64,000 nucleotides of DNA from Clitopilus passeckerianus (GCA_944990035.1 CALYLX010000149.1:1-64000), one strand, 5' to 3'. Numbered from the stretch's first letter, positions 10,721 through 24,046 are shown. Made by a program: numbers and translations. Notes: a model not told the origin generated them from the letters alone.

Positions 10721-13700
10721 ATGGCGCCAGCAGCTAAGTTCAAGAGAGCTCTCAAATCTGCAGCCAGATTACCGATTCGTGTCGCTGGAAAATCTCATTC
10801 CAGCAACCATGGCTTCAATCCTCAGCCCAACGAGGTGCCTATCGTCACCATTCGAGTCCAGGTCTTGGGCTGCAGCAACCTACTGGCGAAGGATAAGAAT
10901 GGATCTAGCGACCCTTTCGTTGTCGTATCTGTTCTAAACTCGAGGCAGCAAACCCCTGTCATCAAGAGAACCGTCAATCCGACATACGCGCCCAAGGATT
11001 CTACCTTCGATTTCCCGATCTACGCTTCACTGGCGGATAAACTGGGTGCTGTGGAGCTTATCGTGTGGGATAAGGATATGGTTGGGAAGGATTACCTCGG
11101 AGAGGTCGCGATTCCTCTGGATGCGTGGTTTGGAGAGGACAGGCCGTTAGGATTTGAGGATGGCGCCAATCAGGTATATTTCATACATCGTTATCAATAT
11201 TCTTATACTCATGATACCTTTTCAGGCTAGGAGCGTCGACCTCGTCTCCTCTAGGAGCGATACCCCTGTTCGCGGCACTATTCAAGTCAAGATTGGATTC
11301 GTGGCCCAGGCTTCATCTAACGCCGACTTTGACGAGATCCTCGCAGAGTTGGTCAAGAGATCTCGCCCGTCTCTCGTTTCCGTTCCTCCGGTACGTTTCT
11401 GTTGTATTTTAACACATGCTGTATACTCACAACCACCTAGACCGAAGGTGTCGGTACCATCCGCTCCACCAACAACGACGGTCGCCCAACCCTGCACCTC
11501 GCATTCGAAGACGATGGTGGTCTGTCTTCTGATGAGGACGACGACGACGACGCTTCCGAAGCCGAGGATGACGACACTATCCAGGCTCGGGAAACCCGTC
11601 ACGGCCCTCTCTCAGCGTCACCTAAGGAAATTTCGTATTTCCCTCAAGACCATCAAGGTCCTTCCAAGTTACCACCTCCACCCGAACTCAACCTCCAGCC
11701 TGCGTCTCCTATCAGGGATAACGATACCCCTACCCAAGCACAGACTTTTTCGGCCATCACGCCGACTAGTGGTGCTTCCACCGTCGGAGGTCCCACTCCC
11801 GTCGCTTCTCCCGCTGCTGCTGCACCTCCCTCTCCATCCCAACCGAAGACCACTCCCAAGAAGCTATTCTCCATCCCCATTCCTCGCCGCCTCTCCGGCC
11901 TAACCTCATCATCATCGTCATCACCATCCTTAGCTCCATCATCTCCCAACGTGGCTGCTGAAGCAATCAAGGACCCCATCACTGGAGAAGTTGCTCCCGG
12001 AACCCCGGCTCCGTTGACTCCCAATAGCGAGAAGAGCAGGAAGCAGAAGATGGGAGAGAAGATTCGTCGTAGCTGGGGTGGAGGCTCGACACCTGGTACA
12101 CCGAATCCGGCTGAGAGCGGATTTGACGAGGCAGCCCTTTCGGGTACTGAGGGAGGGAAGATGAGGAGGAAAGGGAAGAGCGGGAGGGCGTATAGCTTGG
12201 AATCCGCGAATGACATTCTGGGAATCGTCATGTTGGAGATTTTGAAGGCGGAGGACTTGCCTAAGTTGAAGAACAGTAAGTATTTTCAATTTCGAAAAAT
12301 TTTCACCCTTACTCATGATTCCTTTTAGTGACGAGGACTGGTTGGGATATGGATCCCTTCATCGTGTGTTCGTTTGGAAAGAAGGTTTTCCGGACTCGCG
12401 TCATTCGCCATTCGCTCAACCCCAACTGGGACGAGAAGCTTCTCTTCCACGTCAGGAAGTACGAAACCACCTTCCGCGTCAATATGAGCGTCCACGACTG
12501 GGATAAGATGAGCAGCAACGATTATATTGGCGACGCCAGTTTCGAGGTATGTGGTATATCCATTCATTATAAGACGACGCTAATTGATGATATTAGGTTC
12601 GGGAACTCATCGCCAAAGCTCCCCAGAAGGATCCTGAAACCGGGCTCTACGCTAAAGAAGAAACTGGAGAACACGATATGACAGAGTTCAAGTTACCAGT
12701 CGAGGCCAAGGAAACTTCGGCTGAATGGGAAGCTAAACATCAGCCAGTCGTCTATGTTCGGTATGTACATCTCGTCATTCCTTTGCAGCATCTCACTGAC
12801 GCTCTCCATAGCGCCAAGTATCAGCCATACGAACTTCTGCGCCAAAAGTTCTGGCGTCAGTATCTCAAGCAGTACGATACTGACGACACCGGCAAGATAT
12901 CATATGTAGAGCTTTCGGCAATGCTCGACTCTCTCGGCTCGACGTTGACCAGAGAGACTGTGGAAGGCTTCTGGGCGGTGCGAAGCAAAAGCCCTCATCA
13001 GGACGAGCTCTCATTCGACGACCTCATCATCTCACTGGAGGAAGCTCTCGGGAAGCCGGATAGCGAGAGGAGAAGGATTGATGAAGGAGGAACGAGCACT
13101 GCCCCCACCCCGTCTAACCTTGCTCAAGCTGCTGCTGCAGACAAGCCCCTCGACCTCGAGAAGATGGACTTCTCTGGCCCTCAGCATATTCCCGAGTCGG
13201 AAACGACTGACCCTTCCGTCATGCCTATCAACATTCCGCACAGCAACAGTAGCTCTGCGTATTCAAGCAGTTACTCTAGCGACGATAACGACCTTGAAGA
13301 CGACTCGACCATCCCTAGTAATCCCCCTCTCACCCCGTCGGCTGCTGGAATACCTCCTCCCAATGCTCCTTTGGATGCCACGCCGAAGAAGAAGTCCAAG
13401 TTCAAGCGTCGTATCAGAAAGGCGAAGAAAGAAGCATCTAACGGTTCCTCTGATGGCTCAGACGACACCGTTGAACGTGTCATCAACGTCAAGAACTGTC
13501 CCTTCTGCCACCGACCCCGGCTCAACTCGAAGGCTGAAGTCGACATTATCACCCACCTCGCCGTCTGCGCCAGCGCCGATTGGAACAAGGTCGACCAGAT
13601 TATGGTCGGAAACTTCGTCACTGCCAACCAAGCTCAACGCAAATGGTATACGAAGATTATTGGCAAGGTCTCGAGTGGCGATTATCGTCTAGGCGCGGTA

Positions 13701-15000
13701 CGTTTCGTCGTCCATATCTGCGTTTTTGCAATTCAAACTTACCTTCATCCCAGAACTCGGCAAACATCATTGTCCAAAATCGTATGACGGGGCAACTTGA
13801 GGAAGAGAAGATGCAAGTGTACGTGCGTCTTGGAATTCGCCTCCTGTACAAGGTATGTCCCCGCCTATGACTTAGGTATGTCACCTAATAATGGACTACG
13901 TTCAGGGCGCAACCAGTCGAATGGAAGGTGGCCGTGGTGAGTACATGGGGTATAACCCCAGAATCCGATCTAACTGCTTTTCTAGCTCGACGTCTCCTAA
14001 AGTCGATGTCCGTCAAGCAAGGCGTCAAGTACGACTCGCCTGCATCCGCTGTTGCGATTGTGCCTTTCATTCAATTCCATAATCTCAACATGGCGGAGGT
14101 GCTCGATCCTCTGGACTCGTTCAGTAAGTTATTATTGGTTAATAGTTGATATCACTATGTTGACGAACGTCCCAACAGAAACATTCAATGAGTTCTTCTA
14201 CCGGTATGTCTCCCTTCCGTAAGGTACCGCTAGGTACTGATATACACGTTTTCAGAAAACTGAAGCCTGAAGCTCGCCCTGCTGAACAGCCTGACAATCC
14301 GTATCGATTGGTCAGTGCAGCTGACTGTCGCTTGATAGCGTTCTCCACCGTCGACGAAGCTACTCGCCTCTGGATTAAGGGCCGAGACTTTACTGTCTCT
14401 CGACTGCTTGGTGACGTTTACAAGCACGAGGCTGAGAGGTACATCGGAGGCGCTCTTGTCATTTTCCGACTCGCCCCACAAGACTATCACCGTTTCCATT
14501 CCCCCGTGGACGGCAAGATTGGCCCCATGACCTACATTGCTGGAGAGTACTACACCGTCAACGTACGTATATATCTGTCGTCATTTCCCTGCTTTTCTCG
14601 CTGACGTCTTACTAGCCCCAAGCTATCAGGAGCTCGCTCGATGTTTACGGAGAGAACGCCCGTAAAATTGTACCTATCGACAGCCCTCATTTCGGTCGTG
14701 TCATGGCAGTTTGCATTGGCGCGATGATGGTCGGCAGCATCAAAACGACGGTGCAAGAAGGTCAGGAAATCAAACGCGGAGAGGAGTTTGGTTACTTCGC
14801 CTTCGGTAAGTTTGGTTGTTCCGTGATACCTTTGTCGCTTGACTCACGCCATTTTAGGTGGCTCTACCATTGTTTGTTTGTTCGAGAAAGGTGCCGTGGA
14901 GTGGGATGAGGATCTTCTCGTCAACGGTAGGGCTTCTTTGGAAACATTAGTACGTGTAGGAATGGGGATTGGAACAGGTAGGAAGGAAAGGGAGGCGTAG
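10721..15000 (+). CDS. PSD2: Phosphatidylserine decarboxylase proenzyme, C2 domain (PSD2-like)
   Basis: The enzyme converts phosphatidylserine to phosphatidylethanolamine at Golgi/endosomal membranes. Domains in order: an N-terminal C2 domain ([20 protein letters not shown], then YLGEVAIPL); a long acidic, Ser/Pro-rich linker; a second C2 domain ([10 protein letters not shown], then [14 protein letters not shown], then [10 protein letters not shown]); an EF-hand loop ([12 protein letters not shown], about 12875-12912); and a possible zinc knuckle (CPFCHRPR ... HLAVC). The decarboxylase domain follows ([12 protein letters not shown], then [17 protein letters not shown], then [14 protein letters not shown]). 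The self-cleavage motif FGGST at about 14858-14868 supplies the Ser that becomes the pyruvoyl group. About ten introns are visible. The protein ends at TAG 14998-15000, 30-odd residues after the GGST, as in the family. It is much longer than mitochondrial PSD1 and matches the fungal PSD2 layout. Confidence 0.95.
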
Positions 15001-15543
15001 AAACCCCTGTAACATTCATGATGTATCGTATAGGGAACTGATCTAGCCAGGTGCATTGTAATATCATTTCTGCCAAGTTTTCGGCCGTAGGAACTTCAGT
15101 AAGAGTCTGGACATGGTAGTCACCTCGCCCTCGACCCACACGACAACTTGGGGCGCTTCCACTTTGTCTCGAATCTTCAAAGGGCATACCCATCCTGGAA
15201 CCAACGTGATAGAAAGAGAGAGGAACGAACAAGTCTCGATGTGGGGTAGCTGGCCGAAGCGATACAAGTGGTAATGCGGAATTTGGTAGTTACCCTGCTG
15301 GGTGTAGAGTCTAGTCACATGTCATTCATGTTACTTATGAATACCGAATAATGAAACAGTTGTGTCCATCTTAATTGCGCCCTCCTTAGTGACCCTCTGC
15401 CCTCGCGGTATCTTTTCTGTAGGCGAGAGAGTGAGACTATTGACTTCCCACTTTTACCACTATCACACACTTTATCCGCAAACAGCGTACGCATTCAAAT
15501 CCTTAACTCTGACGCTATTATCTTTTCGGTTCAAGAACTGCAA
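15001..15543. other. Intergenic, no gene seen
   Basis: This is the 3' flank of the decarboxylase gene and the probable promoter of the small gene at 15544. No further coding, repeat or RNA signal is recognised. Confidence 0.5.
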
Positions 15544-16035
15544 ATGGCTCCTAATTCGTCGAACAAAGGCAACACACAGACGCTCAGAGTTGCCATCTTC
15601 GACAATGTAATCGCAGGTTTCAGAGATAGAAACACAGCCCTCATGGATATCGGAGAAGGACTCCGCCTCGCACTGAGGACGTACGGGGAAATGAAACCTG
15701 GCGGAATTTATCATGGGTGTACTTGGCTAATTGTGTAAGCCTTCATCATATCCCGACCCAAGAGCTGCAACTCACGGAAACATGCTGACTGCAGCGCCGG
15801 TATGCACCCAGGGTTCCCAACCTGCGACTTGGTCAAACATTACACAGCTCGAGCGTTGGACGCTCAAAATCATCCCTGCGGAACATTACATCTGTACCCT
15901 GTGGAGATGACGACTGACAATAACGGCACAATTAAGCGCGTGGTACCCATGCCTAGCCTGCATTGCGACGGTGGGGTGCATCACGCCAGAAGGTACACAG
16001 GTGGTATCACCTATGTCAGCATACCTGAAGACTGA
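15544..16035 (+). CDS. Small protein of unknown function
   Basis: Two exons (15544-15734 and 15795-16035; intron GTAAGC...CTGCAG, 60 nt) splice in frame to 143 residues. The product has no signal peptide or membrane segment. The first half (LRVAIFDNVIAGFRDRNTAL) looks like alternating strand and helix. The second half has several Cys and His (FPTCDLVKH, then HPCGTLHLYP, then LHCDGGVHHARR) that could bind metal. I do not recognise the family. The clean intron and intact frames across it support a real gene. Confidence 0.5.
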
Positions 16036-16300
16036 GCTCTTGATGCTAGCTTGTGCGCTCTGCCCTTTCCATGTCAGATGTACCATATCCGACTCTCGGT
16101 GATGCGGTTCGCTGAGGACGATTCCGCATTTCTCAATTTCTGGTGTCCCGCTCTTCCCTTACAATTCATCAACCCGTATGTTCCGATTTTTCCTCCCAGT
16201 GTAACGTATTCCTTTCCCCGACAATTTTCGTTGATTTTCTTGGATCGTGTTTCATATCATGTTATTCTTGTACCTATATACATGTATCTTGCTCCCTACG

Positions 16301-16346
16301 TCGACCGCTCGTCACTGGCTGAACCTAGCCAGTGACGAGCGGTCGA
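16301..16346. repeat. Perfect 20-bp inverted repeat (hairpin)
   Basis: The left arm tcgaccgctcgtcactggct (16301-16320) and the right arm (16327-16346) are exact reverse complements around the 6-base loop gaacct. The hairpin lies between the convergent ends of the small gene at 15544 and terpene synthase 1. The rest of 16036-16906 shows no gene. Confidence 0.95.
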
Positions 16347-16906
16347 TGTGATGTCATTGCCCGCATAGACAAAATAGGCAGATAGGTGAGCCAACATGTG
16401 TGTTTTCGCCACTGAGTTTGTGAGTGGCTTATGACATCAGGTGATTATCCCTCGAACGATTCCATCAGGGTACTGGAAAGGAAGCCTTCCGTATTGTAAT
16501 CAGAGGCGAGGATTTCTGAGTTCGATGCTTGAACACAAACAGGTATTCATGACTGAGCAATAATCTTTAGATGGGATTTCGAGACTGGATGTTTCTTCGG
16601 TGCCCAAGACAATTACATTTTAGAGACCGATGTATTCGAGTCAAGAAACAAATTTGGTGGTTATCCCACTAGGAGCAGTGGGGTTTCGCTCATATTTCAG
16701 AGTCACAATCTCATGACCGTACCTATGTATATTATTATTTGGTTCCTCGCATCGTTTCACTTCCTGGCGAACGCCCAGTATGGTCCAAACGATAATGACG
16801 AGAAGCGCACTTTCTCCCTGTGTGTGTAGAAAGGCATGATACTACTACAGAACGAGGTAGTTTATAAGTCCCATCGATTCTGCCTTAATTACTTCGTACT
16901 CTGTGG

Positions 16907-18261
16907 TTACCGGGGAATATTTATGTAAATACCAGAAGGAGGATCTTTCTTCGGCAGTAATTTGACCGTGGGGGTTTTCATGACGTCAAGCCCCTCGTTA
17001 CCAAAGTAGCGTTGACTCTCAAAATGCCACCAATGATTTCCCGTTACCCACGTCGCCATTCCATCAATATACTGACGAAGTTCTGAATCAATCGAGCCAC
17101 CAAATGAAGGGACATGTTCTCTAGCCGTTAGGAAAGTCGCTGCCACTCGATCGTGATATCTTCCAAGGTAATCGATAGCCTCTTGGAGAGTTAGACCTTC
17201 CTGATGCATGATGACCGTAACCGAGTTATGCAAGTCATCACCGCGAGCTTGCTCGACATTATATGAGGCCAGATCCTACAAATGTGGTTGATGGTGAGAA
17301 AGAGCATCAATAGGGTAGTACGTTTCAACTCACGTTCGTAATAAGAATCATATCGGTGGCACAGATCCTGAGAAGCTCTACGATTGGATGATCGGATGCT
17401 TCATCTGGGATACTCATATGCATTTCGATATTGGTAAACACAGGAATAGCGCCGATTGTGTAGCGCCGAAGTCTAAGATATTCCGGAAATGCCTGTATCT
17501 TCCCTTCCTGCCTGTATTTCGCTTGGGCGGCGACAGCATCAATGTACCTTGAAAACTCTCGCACCAGCCGCCGTTGGGTTATTGGAGTAGATGCATTCAA
17601 CGTTGCCTCAAATGTCCTGAGGAGAGTCGTTAAAGGAATATTGTCAGGGTTTAGGATGGCGTAACTCACTGGCGTGCAATTTCCCCACCAATCCACTCGC
17701 CCTCAGGCCGTGGTTTTTGTGGATTGAAAAGTGTATCTTTTACGACTACTCCCTTTGCCACGGCTCCCGACTCATCCTCTGCATCCGTAAACATATCATA
17801 TACAAAGAACATGTTCATCATATAGCAAGCGGCTCTTGCGGCATCTAGGGTGGTTGAGAACATATCAAGAAGGAAGGGGCTGTGCCCGACCTTTATTAAC
17901 CTTAGGTGCGCCGCGAAGGGCTAGCCGGGCTATAGAGGGGGAAATTAACTTGTTTGCGAAGGGTGGATGCAGTCAGACGATTATATCTCACCGAAGTCGC
18001 AGGATGTGAATGCATTTTGTATCCCAGGTGGGAATGCTTTGAAAGAAACCAACCATCTGTCGGTCTCCAGCGCTAGAGTGTCGTAATGCGGGTCTGAAAC
18101 GGCGTTAGTGTCGATGGTGAGGACTGCAAGTATCAAATCGTACGGAGCTCTGGCGGATACGGCCAAGAGTGCAAGAGATCAGGGATGGTGAACTCCTCCG
18201 TAATAGGTTTTGATTTCATCCAAGCGCGGAGGCGACCCCGTAGAGCGTCGAATGAGTGCAT
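16907..18261 (-). CDS. Sesquiterpene synthase 1 (class I terpene cyclase)
   Basis: The enzyme should cyclise farnesyl diphosphate in the cytosol with Mg2+. The start MHSFDALRGRLRAW is set by homology to the paralogue at 35227. Spliced order: EFTIPDLLHSWP, then DPHYDTLALETDRWL, then CDFG, then RLALRGAPKVNKDAARAACY, then FFVYDMFTDAEDE (first metal motif), then RYTIGAIPVFTNIEMHM, NDLASYNVEQARGDDLHNS (NSE metal motif) and WHFESQRYFG (diphosphate-sensing RY). The acidic motif reads DMFTD where the paralogue has the canonical DEFTD. An intron of about 45 nt interrupts the coding sequence just before AARAAC, so the apparent ATG at 17863 is intronic. Length, about 340 residues, is usual. The product cannot be predicted from sequence. 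Confidence 0.88.
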
Positions 18262-19640
18262 TTGTCAATATGTTCAAAATATAAGAGAGGGTCGACTACG
18301 AGGAAAGAGGAAGGGGCAAGTTTGGTAATTTGGACCATCGTTTCTAATATTTGGACATTGCCCACGCCCAGGAAAGGTGCGAAGAATGCAGCGCCTCCGG
18401 TTTGGAGGGGTGTGGAGTATGGGAAGCTTTAGCGAAGAAGCGACCGAATAGCGATGGAATTAAGGGTAGTAACCACCTGGCCTGGTAACTTGAATCTTGG
18501 GTTAGCCAGGGTCTGCCAGAATTGCTGAATCTCGCCAAGAAACATTTATCCAATCGTTCGCTGAGGGTGGTCTCTACGTTCTGGACAAGGATTCCCTTTT
18601 CACTGGCCCTCCCACGTGGTTGAGCGGTAAGTTGGGCATGCGGGGGGTTTCTTTGCGGTAGTGTTGCATTTCTCCTTTGCTGGTTGGGTTTTCTCGACAG
18701 CGTCGGATTTCTCAGTATCCCGTGCTCGTTGTTTACCCTCAGATTTGCTCAATAATTTCATTGATCTACGCGAAATGACTGCACAGAATGGATCCGTCCA
18801 TGCTTTCGAAGGTTAGTCCAGTCTGATGAATACACGTGTTTTGTCGGTCACTACACCTTTTCCAGTGATAAAATGCAGAGATAATCAATGGAACAATCTA
18901 AAAAGGAAATAAAACCTGTAATCGACGCTTATCAATAAAAAAAAATAGAACGAACCCCTTCCACAAGGCTGGCACACTCCAATCCCTTAGACAGGGCTGG
19001 CGGCCATACTCCACCATTTCCTCTTAGCCGCCGCCACCACCAATGTCCACCACCCCATTCTATTTTTCTTATGCTAAGTTTCGTGTCAGATTCACTTCTA
19101 ACGGCGTTCAATTGGACGCACATACGTGCATCAAACAGACCGTCCTATCATATGCGACTTCTTCATTCTACTCTCGCTTAGCTTTCCTTAACACCAGTGC
19201 TAGGCCGTCCAACACCAATACAATACGCAGTGGCACTGACCAGCTTAATGTCGGCAGGCTAATCGTCTCTCCCCGTGATGGTTGAATCCCAGGGTCATGC
19301 CGCAGGGTCTTTAGAGCTACTGGACGGAACGGGCGGAAAGGGTTATATAATTTCCATTTCGCTTTACCTGTTAGACAATCTGGTACATAGTTCAGCGAGC
19401 ACGATACTTTCACAGAATACACGGCGTGTATCAGAACATCCACGAAAGCAGGAACATTAGTCGTGTACAGATCATAATTTATACCTCGTTCATTCTAAAA
19501 TACGACTCTTACATGTGCAGCGTATACAGTATACCGTACAGTAGAGGAATTACAACGGTAGAGAAGGCAGCCTATGTGAACAACGTATCGCAAGAGTGGT
19601 CAAGAATGTCCATAAGTACTCCATGTCCCTCGATAGAAAG
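18262..19640. other. Intergenic; upstream flank of terpene synthase 1
   Basis: The first 150 bp or so resemble the flank of the paralogue at 35228-35380, so the duplication extends beyond the coding region. The remainder shows no gene or RNA that I can support. Confidence 0.5.
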
Positions 19641-21140
19641 CCCCCAATTTCGAGCCACCCCAAGCATCATCGTGCAGTTCACCACGGATAGCGACCAGAC
19701 GTGAAATCAATGCCTTTCCCCGCATGGTGCCCAGATTGGGAGACGTATTAGCACTAGCCTACGCCGCCGGCGTACCGGCTGGGGCTGGACTTGGACCGCG
19801 GCGAATACAGCTCCCCCATCTCCTGGTAACCACCTTATCAGGCTCGTTGGTCCTGGCCGGTATGGAGCGAGCTACATGTCTGAGCAAAAACGGCGAGGTT
19901 ACCGCGTCCAGGACCTAAGAAGAAAAGATAAGTATCCGTACGTTTTAGCCCCGGCGAACAAAAACCGACATGTTTGTTCCAGGATGGAATACTGGTGGTG
20001 TCCACGGCCTAAACCCATCCTTGAGCCTTGCCAACGGTTTCGCATTGTGTTGAATCTGTCAGAATGCGTGAGCATTATGTCAAATAGTCCGTTTTTGACA
20101 GACCTGAGACATTTCTTGCAATCTTGCCCTAAGCTTCGCAAAGGATAAGTCCCAAGAGGTTTCAAGTCACTTGGGATGTTGAGGTATGGCCCTTAATGCA
20201 CGAGCGTGGACTCTTGGCGCGACACAGTCATATCCTCCAACTAAGATTCGCCTATGAGGGTCCAGGATTGCTGCATAGTATTACCGAAAGTATACAGTCG
20301 GTTCCTGACGTGCTTCCGAAGGATACGTTGAGTTCAGCAGGCTACAAGACGCCGGGTTAAGAGCTGCAATGACGAGGAAAACCATCTTGACAGACGTACC
20401 CGTATTACTTCCATCATACAAGACGCTCCAGGATGTTGATACGATAACGCCAGAGGCTCCATGGTGTCGTTTTCGGCGAAATTGGGGAGATCTGGAAGAG
20501 TCGTTGTGAACACCAAACGCAAATCCGGAAGATACAATTCCTTACCTTTCGCCGCCGTACTCTAGGGTTCAGGAAGCACATTCAATAAAAGAACTATTTG
20601 GACCTGAAAAAGCAGCTTGTAGTCTTCGCCACGGTGCCAATGGAGGAATTGTATGTGGTTGGGGATGATGGCGAAAGAATAAGTCCTGTTCCGAACTCCG
20701 ACATTTACCTCCGTCCTCGTCCTCAGACCTCAACCCATCGTGATCAATCTGCGTCTGGCCAACACCTTGCTTGCAAGTTTCAGTGAACGATACTCTCACA
20801 TTATATCTCTAGGCATCAAGGATGAGAAAACCCTCTTTTCTCATCACCTGCTGGTATTAGGGAGGTCTAACGAAGGATCAGGCCATCGCAATCAACCATC
20901 TGCACTCGTTTTCCACCAAACCCCAGATCACACTCATTCGTCGTACACGTTTCCTCAATGCCTACTACAACACATCTGCCTACGGTGCCCAGGAAAAGCT
21001 TGCTCCAGAGGAGCTCGGGGCTCCAGACTCCACACGCTAGTCGGCACTTCCAAGATTCTGGACGCGTCGTTGTTCTAATCACTTCATGTAGCTGTCTGGG
21101 TGACATCCTCTGATTTGGAAGCACTGGATATACCCCCACC
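19640..21140 (-). pseudogene. Decayed array gene, copy 1
   Basis: This is one of three related, broken units. Shared landmarks on the plus strand are d (gtgcagttcaccacggatag, about 19672), b (gtcatatcctccaactaaga, about 20228) and a (ttccgaactccgacatttac, about 20690). Landmark c, seen in the other copies, is missing. Splice-like sites (GTACG and TTGCAG/TTGTAG) on the minus strand suggest the ancestral gene ran that way. No frame stays open for more than about 90 codons. The product is not recognised. Confidence 0.5.
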
Positions 21141-21499
21141 CCTCAGGATGTTCTTCGTAGCTTGACGAATAACGCGGATACCCAAAGGGTTGAAGGTTCC
21201 CTGTTAAGTTTCTCCGATTGCTCGTATGTGATGGTATATTTTCCATAAGTCGCCAATGATCACACATGCATCAACTAGACATACGACTACCCTATCCTCG
21301 GCGACGCCTTCTCTCCCCACCTCCACCTGCCCAGTCTCCCCCATCACACCGTTTTTCAATACCACATATTCTCCGGAGACTGCCGCCTGGGCAGGTTCTG
21401 CGCCGAGCACCCCGTACCTCCCTTCGTCGCCTCATCTTGCGTCAGGATCAACCACCACGAGGGGAGACTTGTTAGAGTCGTCTCGGCGCCAGCTTGCGT

Positions 21500-23200
21500 G
21501 ATCGCCATATTTGGTGAAGCTGGACAGTGACCGCAGAGAATGCTGGCCGCCTCATGCCCGTAGCATCATCTCGTCGTACTCGCTGACCATAACCAGCACG
21601 AAGCAAGCTACATGGCCGAACAAAGAGAGCGAGAATCCCTTGGGCAGGGCCTGTGAAAGGAGTGATCAGTTTACGGTGGAGTTTAGGGCACACGACCAAG
21701 CACTTACATACTCGTTCCTGTACATTTCTTGGATCGCCTCCAGGATCTCCTACCGAATAAACCCGAACGGTATCAGGTGCGGATATGGCACCCAAGGCTG
21801 AGAGGACAGCAAGTGGACTATCACCGCAATCGACGTGAAGGGGTTCCCCAGAATCAGGGTTTATGCATCATGTATGGCCAGGAGGGAGACGCTGGTGTAC
21901 CACCAAAAGATTGGCCATATAGCCCGATGGGGGAGCCGGAGAAAGGCTAGGGGTTCCAATCTGGTGGGCATGCTCGTGGTAAGGCGATAGGTGACGTAGG
22001 AATCGTGGACGTTGGTAGCGATGCGAATGTGGGGAAGGCATGGTTCTGTGGTGACATGTGTCGCCGGTAAAGGGGGAGGAATCCATGGGGAAACTTGGGT
22101 CCAAATTCTCGAGATAAACAAATACATCTTCTTCACCCCGCTTGCAGCTCTCCTTGGCATGGGACCAACCCTCCTGGTTATGAGCCCAGCTCCAAGATGG
22201 TAGGGGCGAAGAATTTGATCCCATCTTCCCCGGTGAAAAGATATTCGTCCAAGAGAACCGACTCCGCTGCGGAACCTGCTCGTAAGTTCGAGGAGGAGTT
22301 GGTGTGTAGGAAGCACCAGCGGAGGCGGTGCTAGAGGGTTGGGTATGGACGGCCTAAGTGAAGAGAAAAGCTGGCGGCGTGGAATTCGTTCTAAGCAAAG
22401 CGCAGCGACGACGCATCTCCCATCACTTGACGTTGCTTGACTCTTCCAGAGAGTTTCTACTCGTGACGAGTCTGTGAAGGTTGACGTGAGCATCAATTGA
22501 AACGGTCCGAATTGAAAGAACGAACATATCTGCAATGTTTCCTACAAAGGCCTTTTTCGAGGAGTAGGCCTGGAGAAATCCCCACAGCTTGAGGGAGAAG
22601 AGGTCCAGGTCCAGGATACATAGTCATGGGCTCCAGGAGCACGTTGAAACGGCGGCGGTAAAACCGACATATCCTCCAGGAAAGATTGTCCCTTGTGGGC
22701 CCAAGCTCACTGTGTCCTATCAAATGTTTGTATCTGGAGGCGTGGAGTTGCGTTCTTGCGGTGTTTCCGAAAGATGAGTGGGTAATTGGAAGCCTGCAAG
22801 ACACCAAATTAGGAATTACAACGACGAGAAAAACCAGGTTAGGGGTCATGCCTGTACTACCTCCGCCTTCCCGTATATACCAACCACCCAATCTGTGAGC
22901 ATTAGAGGCTCCCTGGTGCGATTCTTGACGATATTGGAGTCGAGCTAAAAAGAGCAATTTGAGCAACAACTGGCTATCCAGGCGATATGAATGCTTACCT
23001 TCCGTCATAGTAGCGATAGGGTTCGCCCAACACATTCAGCAGTAGGTCTTCAAGATCCAGATAAAGCAGAGCTTGGTTTCCGGTATGGGCATAACGAAGG
23101 GAGTAGACGGTCTACGATGATGAAGAAAGGACAAGTCCGTTCCGAACTCCGACGTTTACTTCCGTTCTCAAGCCATCACGATCAAACTGAGATTGGCTTC
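21500..23200 (-). pseudogene. Decayed array gene, copy 2
   Basis: Landmarks c (gatatggcacccaaggctga, about 21784), b (gacatatcctccaggaaaga, about 22666) and a (ttccgaactccgacgtttac, about 23140) occur in the same order and orientation as in the other copies. The minus strand between c and b has a Pro/Ser-rich frame (21868-22224) like the matching part of copy 3 (both contain NLSPAP). A further isolated landmark c lies at about 23778. Frames are broken throughout, and I cannot assign a function. Confidence 0.5.
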
Positions 23201-23969
23201 GGATTGACCAACATCTTGTGCTGCTACGATATTCTCGTAACTTCATGTGTGTACGCTACTTACAGTAGTACCATGTCCTTCGGAGTCGAACACTTAGCAG
23301 ATACCCATCCTTGGACCTATGGCTTCTCTTTGACCAAACTCACGACGACAACGCACTGTATCCGCGACACACACGGAGGTGCTGGGCAATGTGACCTATC
23401 TGTCTGGGCCACTTCAACTTCTCGTACGTAACTCTGCTTACAGCTGGTCTTCTAGAAACTGGAGCCAGGCATTCCGTCATTGCCTTCTCCCATGCGGTGC
23501 CCAAGGCAAGAGTCTTATCAGTGTCGCCGTATTCGTTGAAGCTGGGCTTACGGCCGCGGAGAATAATGCCTTCCCATGCCTCAACATACCGTCTTGTATT
23601 CGTTCAACATACCAAGCATGGAGGGTGCGACCTGTCTGGGCAGCTACGTTGAGATTTCCTCCCCTTGAGCTGGGAGGAGATGTTAAATCGGTGTACACTT
23701 TTGCGTCTGTGAACACTCTGCAGAGCCGTCCGAGCCCACATCCCACCGATCAAGCAGAACGGCGTCAGGTACCGATATGGCACCCAACGACTTAGCTTCT
23801 GTCATTTTAACTCGCCTTCCGCCAGTAAAATGTCCAAACGCCATCGTTCTCCGATGAAGGCCTGTCATCGGAATCATTCAACCCTTCCAGAATACGAGGC
23901 CCATGCGTTCAAGTTCTTCTAAGGTTGAGACTCAGTTTGAATTAATGTCGGGGGGACTCTGATCGAGGG

Positions 23970-23975
23970 TATAAG
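23970..23975 (+). promoter_or_regulatory. TATA box of the beta-trefoil gene
   Basis: TATAAG in the context gggtataagtag lies 72-77 bp before the ATG at 24047, a normal position for a fungal gene with a short 5' leader. Confidence 0.5.
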
Positions 23976-24046
23976 TAGTGGCCCACCAAACCAGGTTTAC
24001 GAGCAAGCCATCGTCCTAACACACATCTATTCGTCGACCTAACCCA

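Noticed and set aside
11154..11903. 249-codon plus frame inside the decarboxylase gene
   Set aside because: It is a shadow frame. The correct frame across the introns gives the C2 domains and the acidic linker.
17666..17863. ATG at 17863 as the start of terpene synthase 1
   Set aside because: Comparison with the paralogue shows this ATG lies in a 45-nt intron. The real N-terminal exons are upstream, to 18261.
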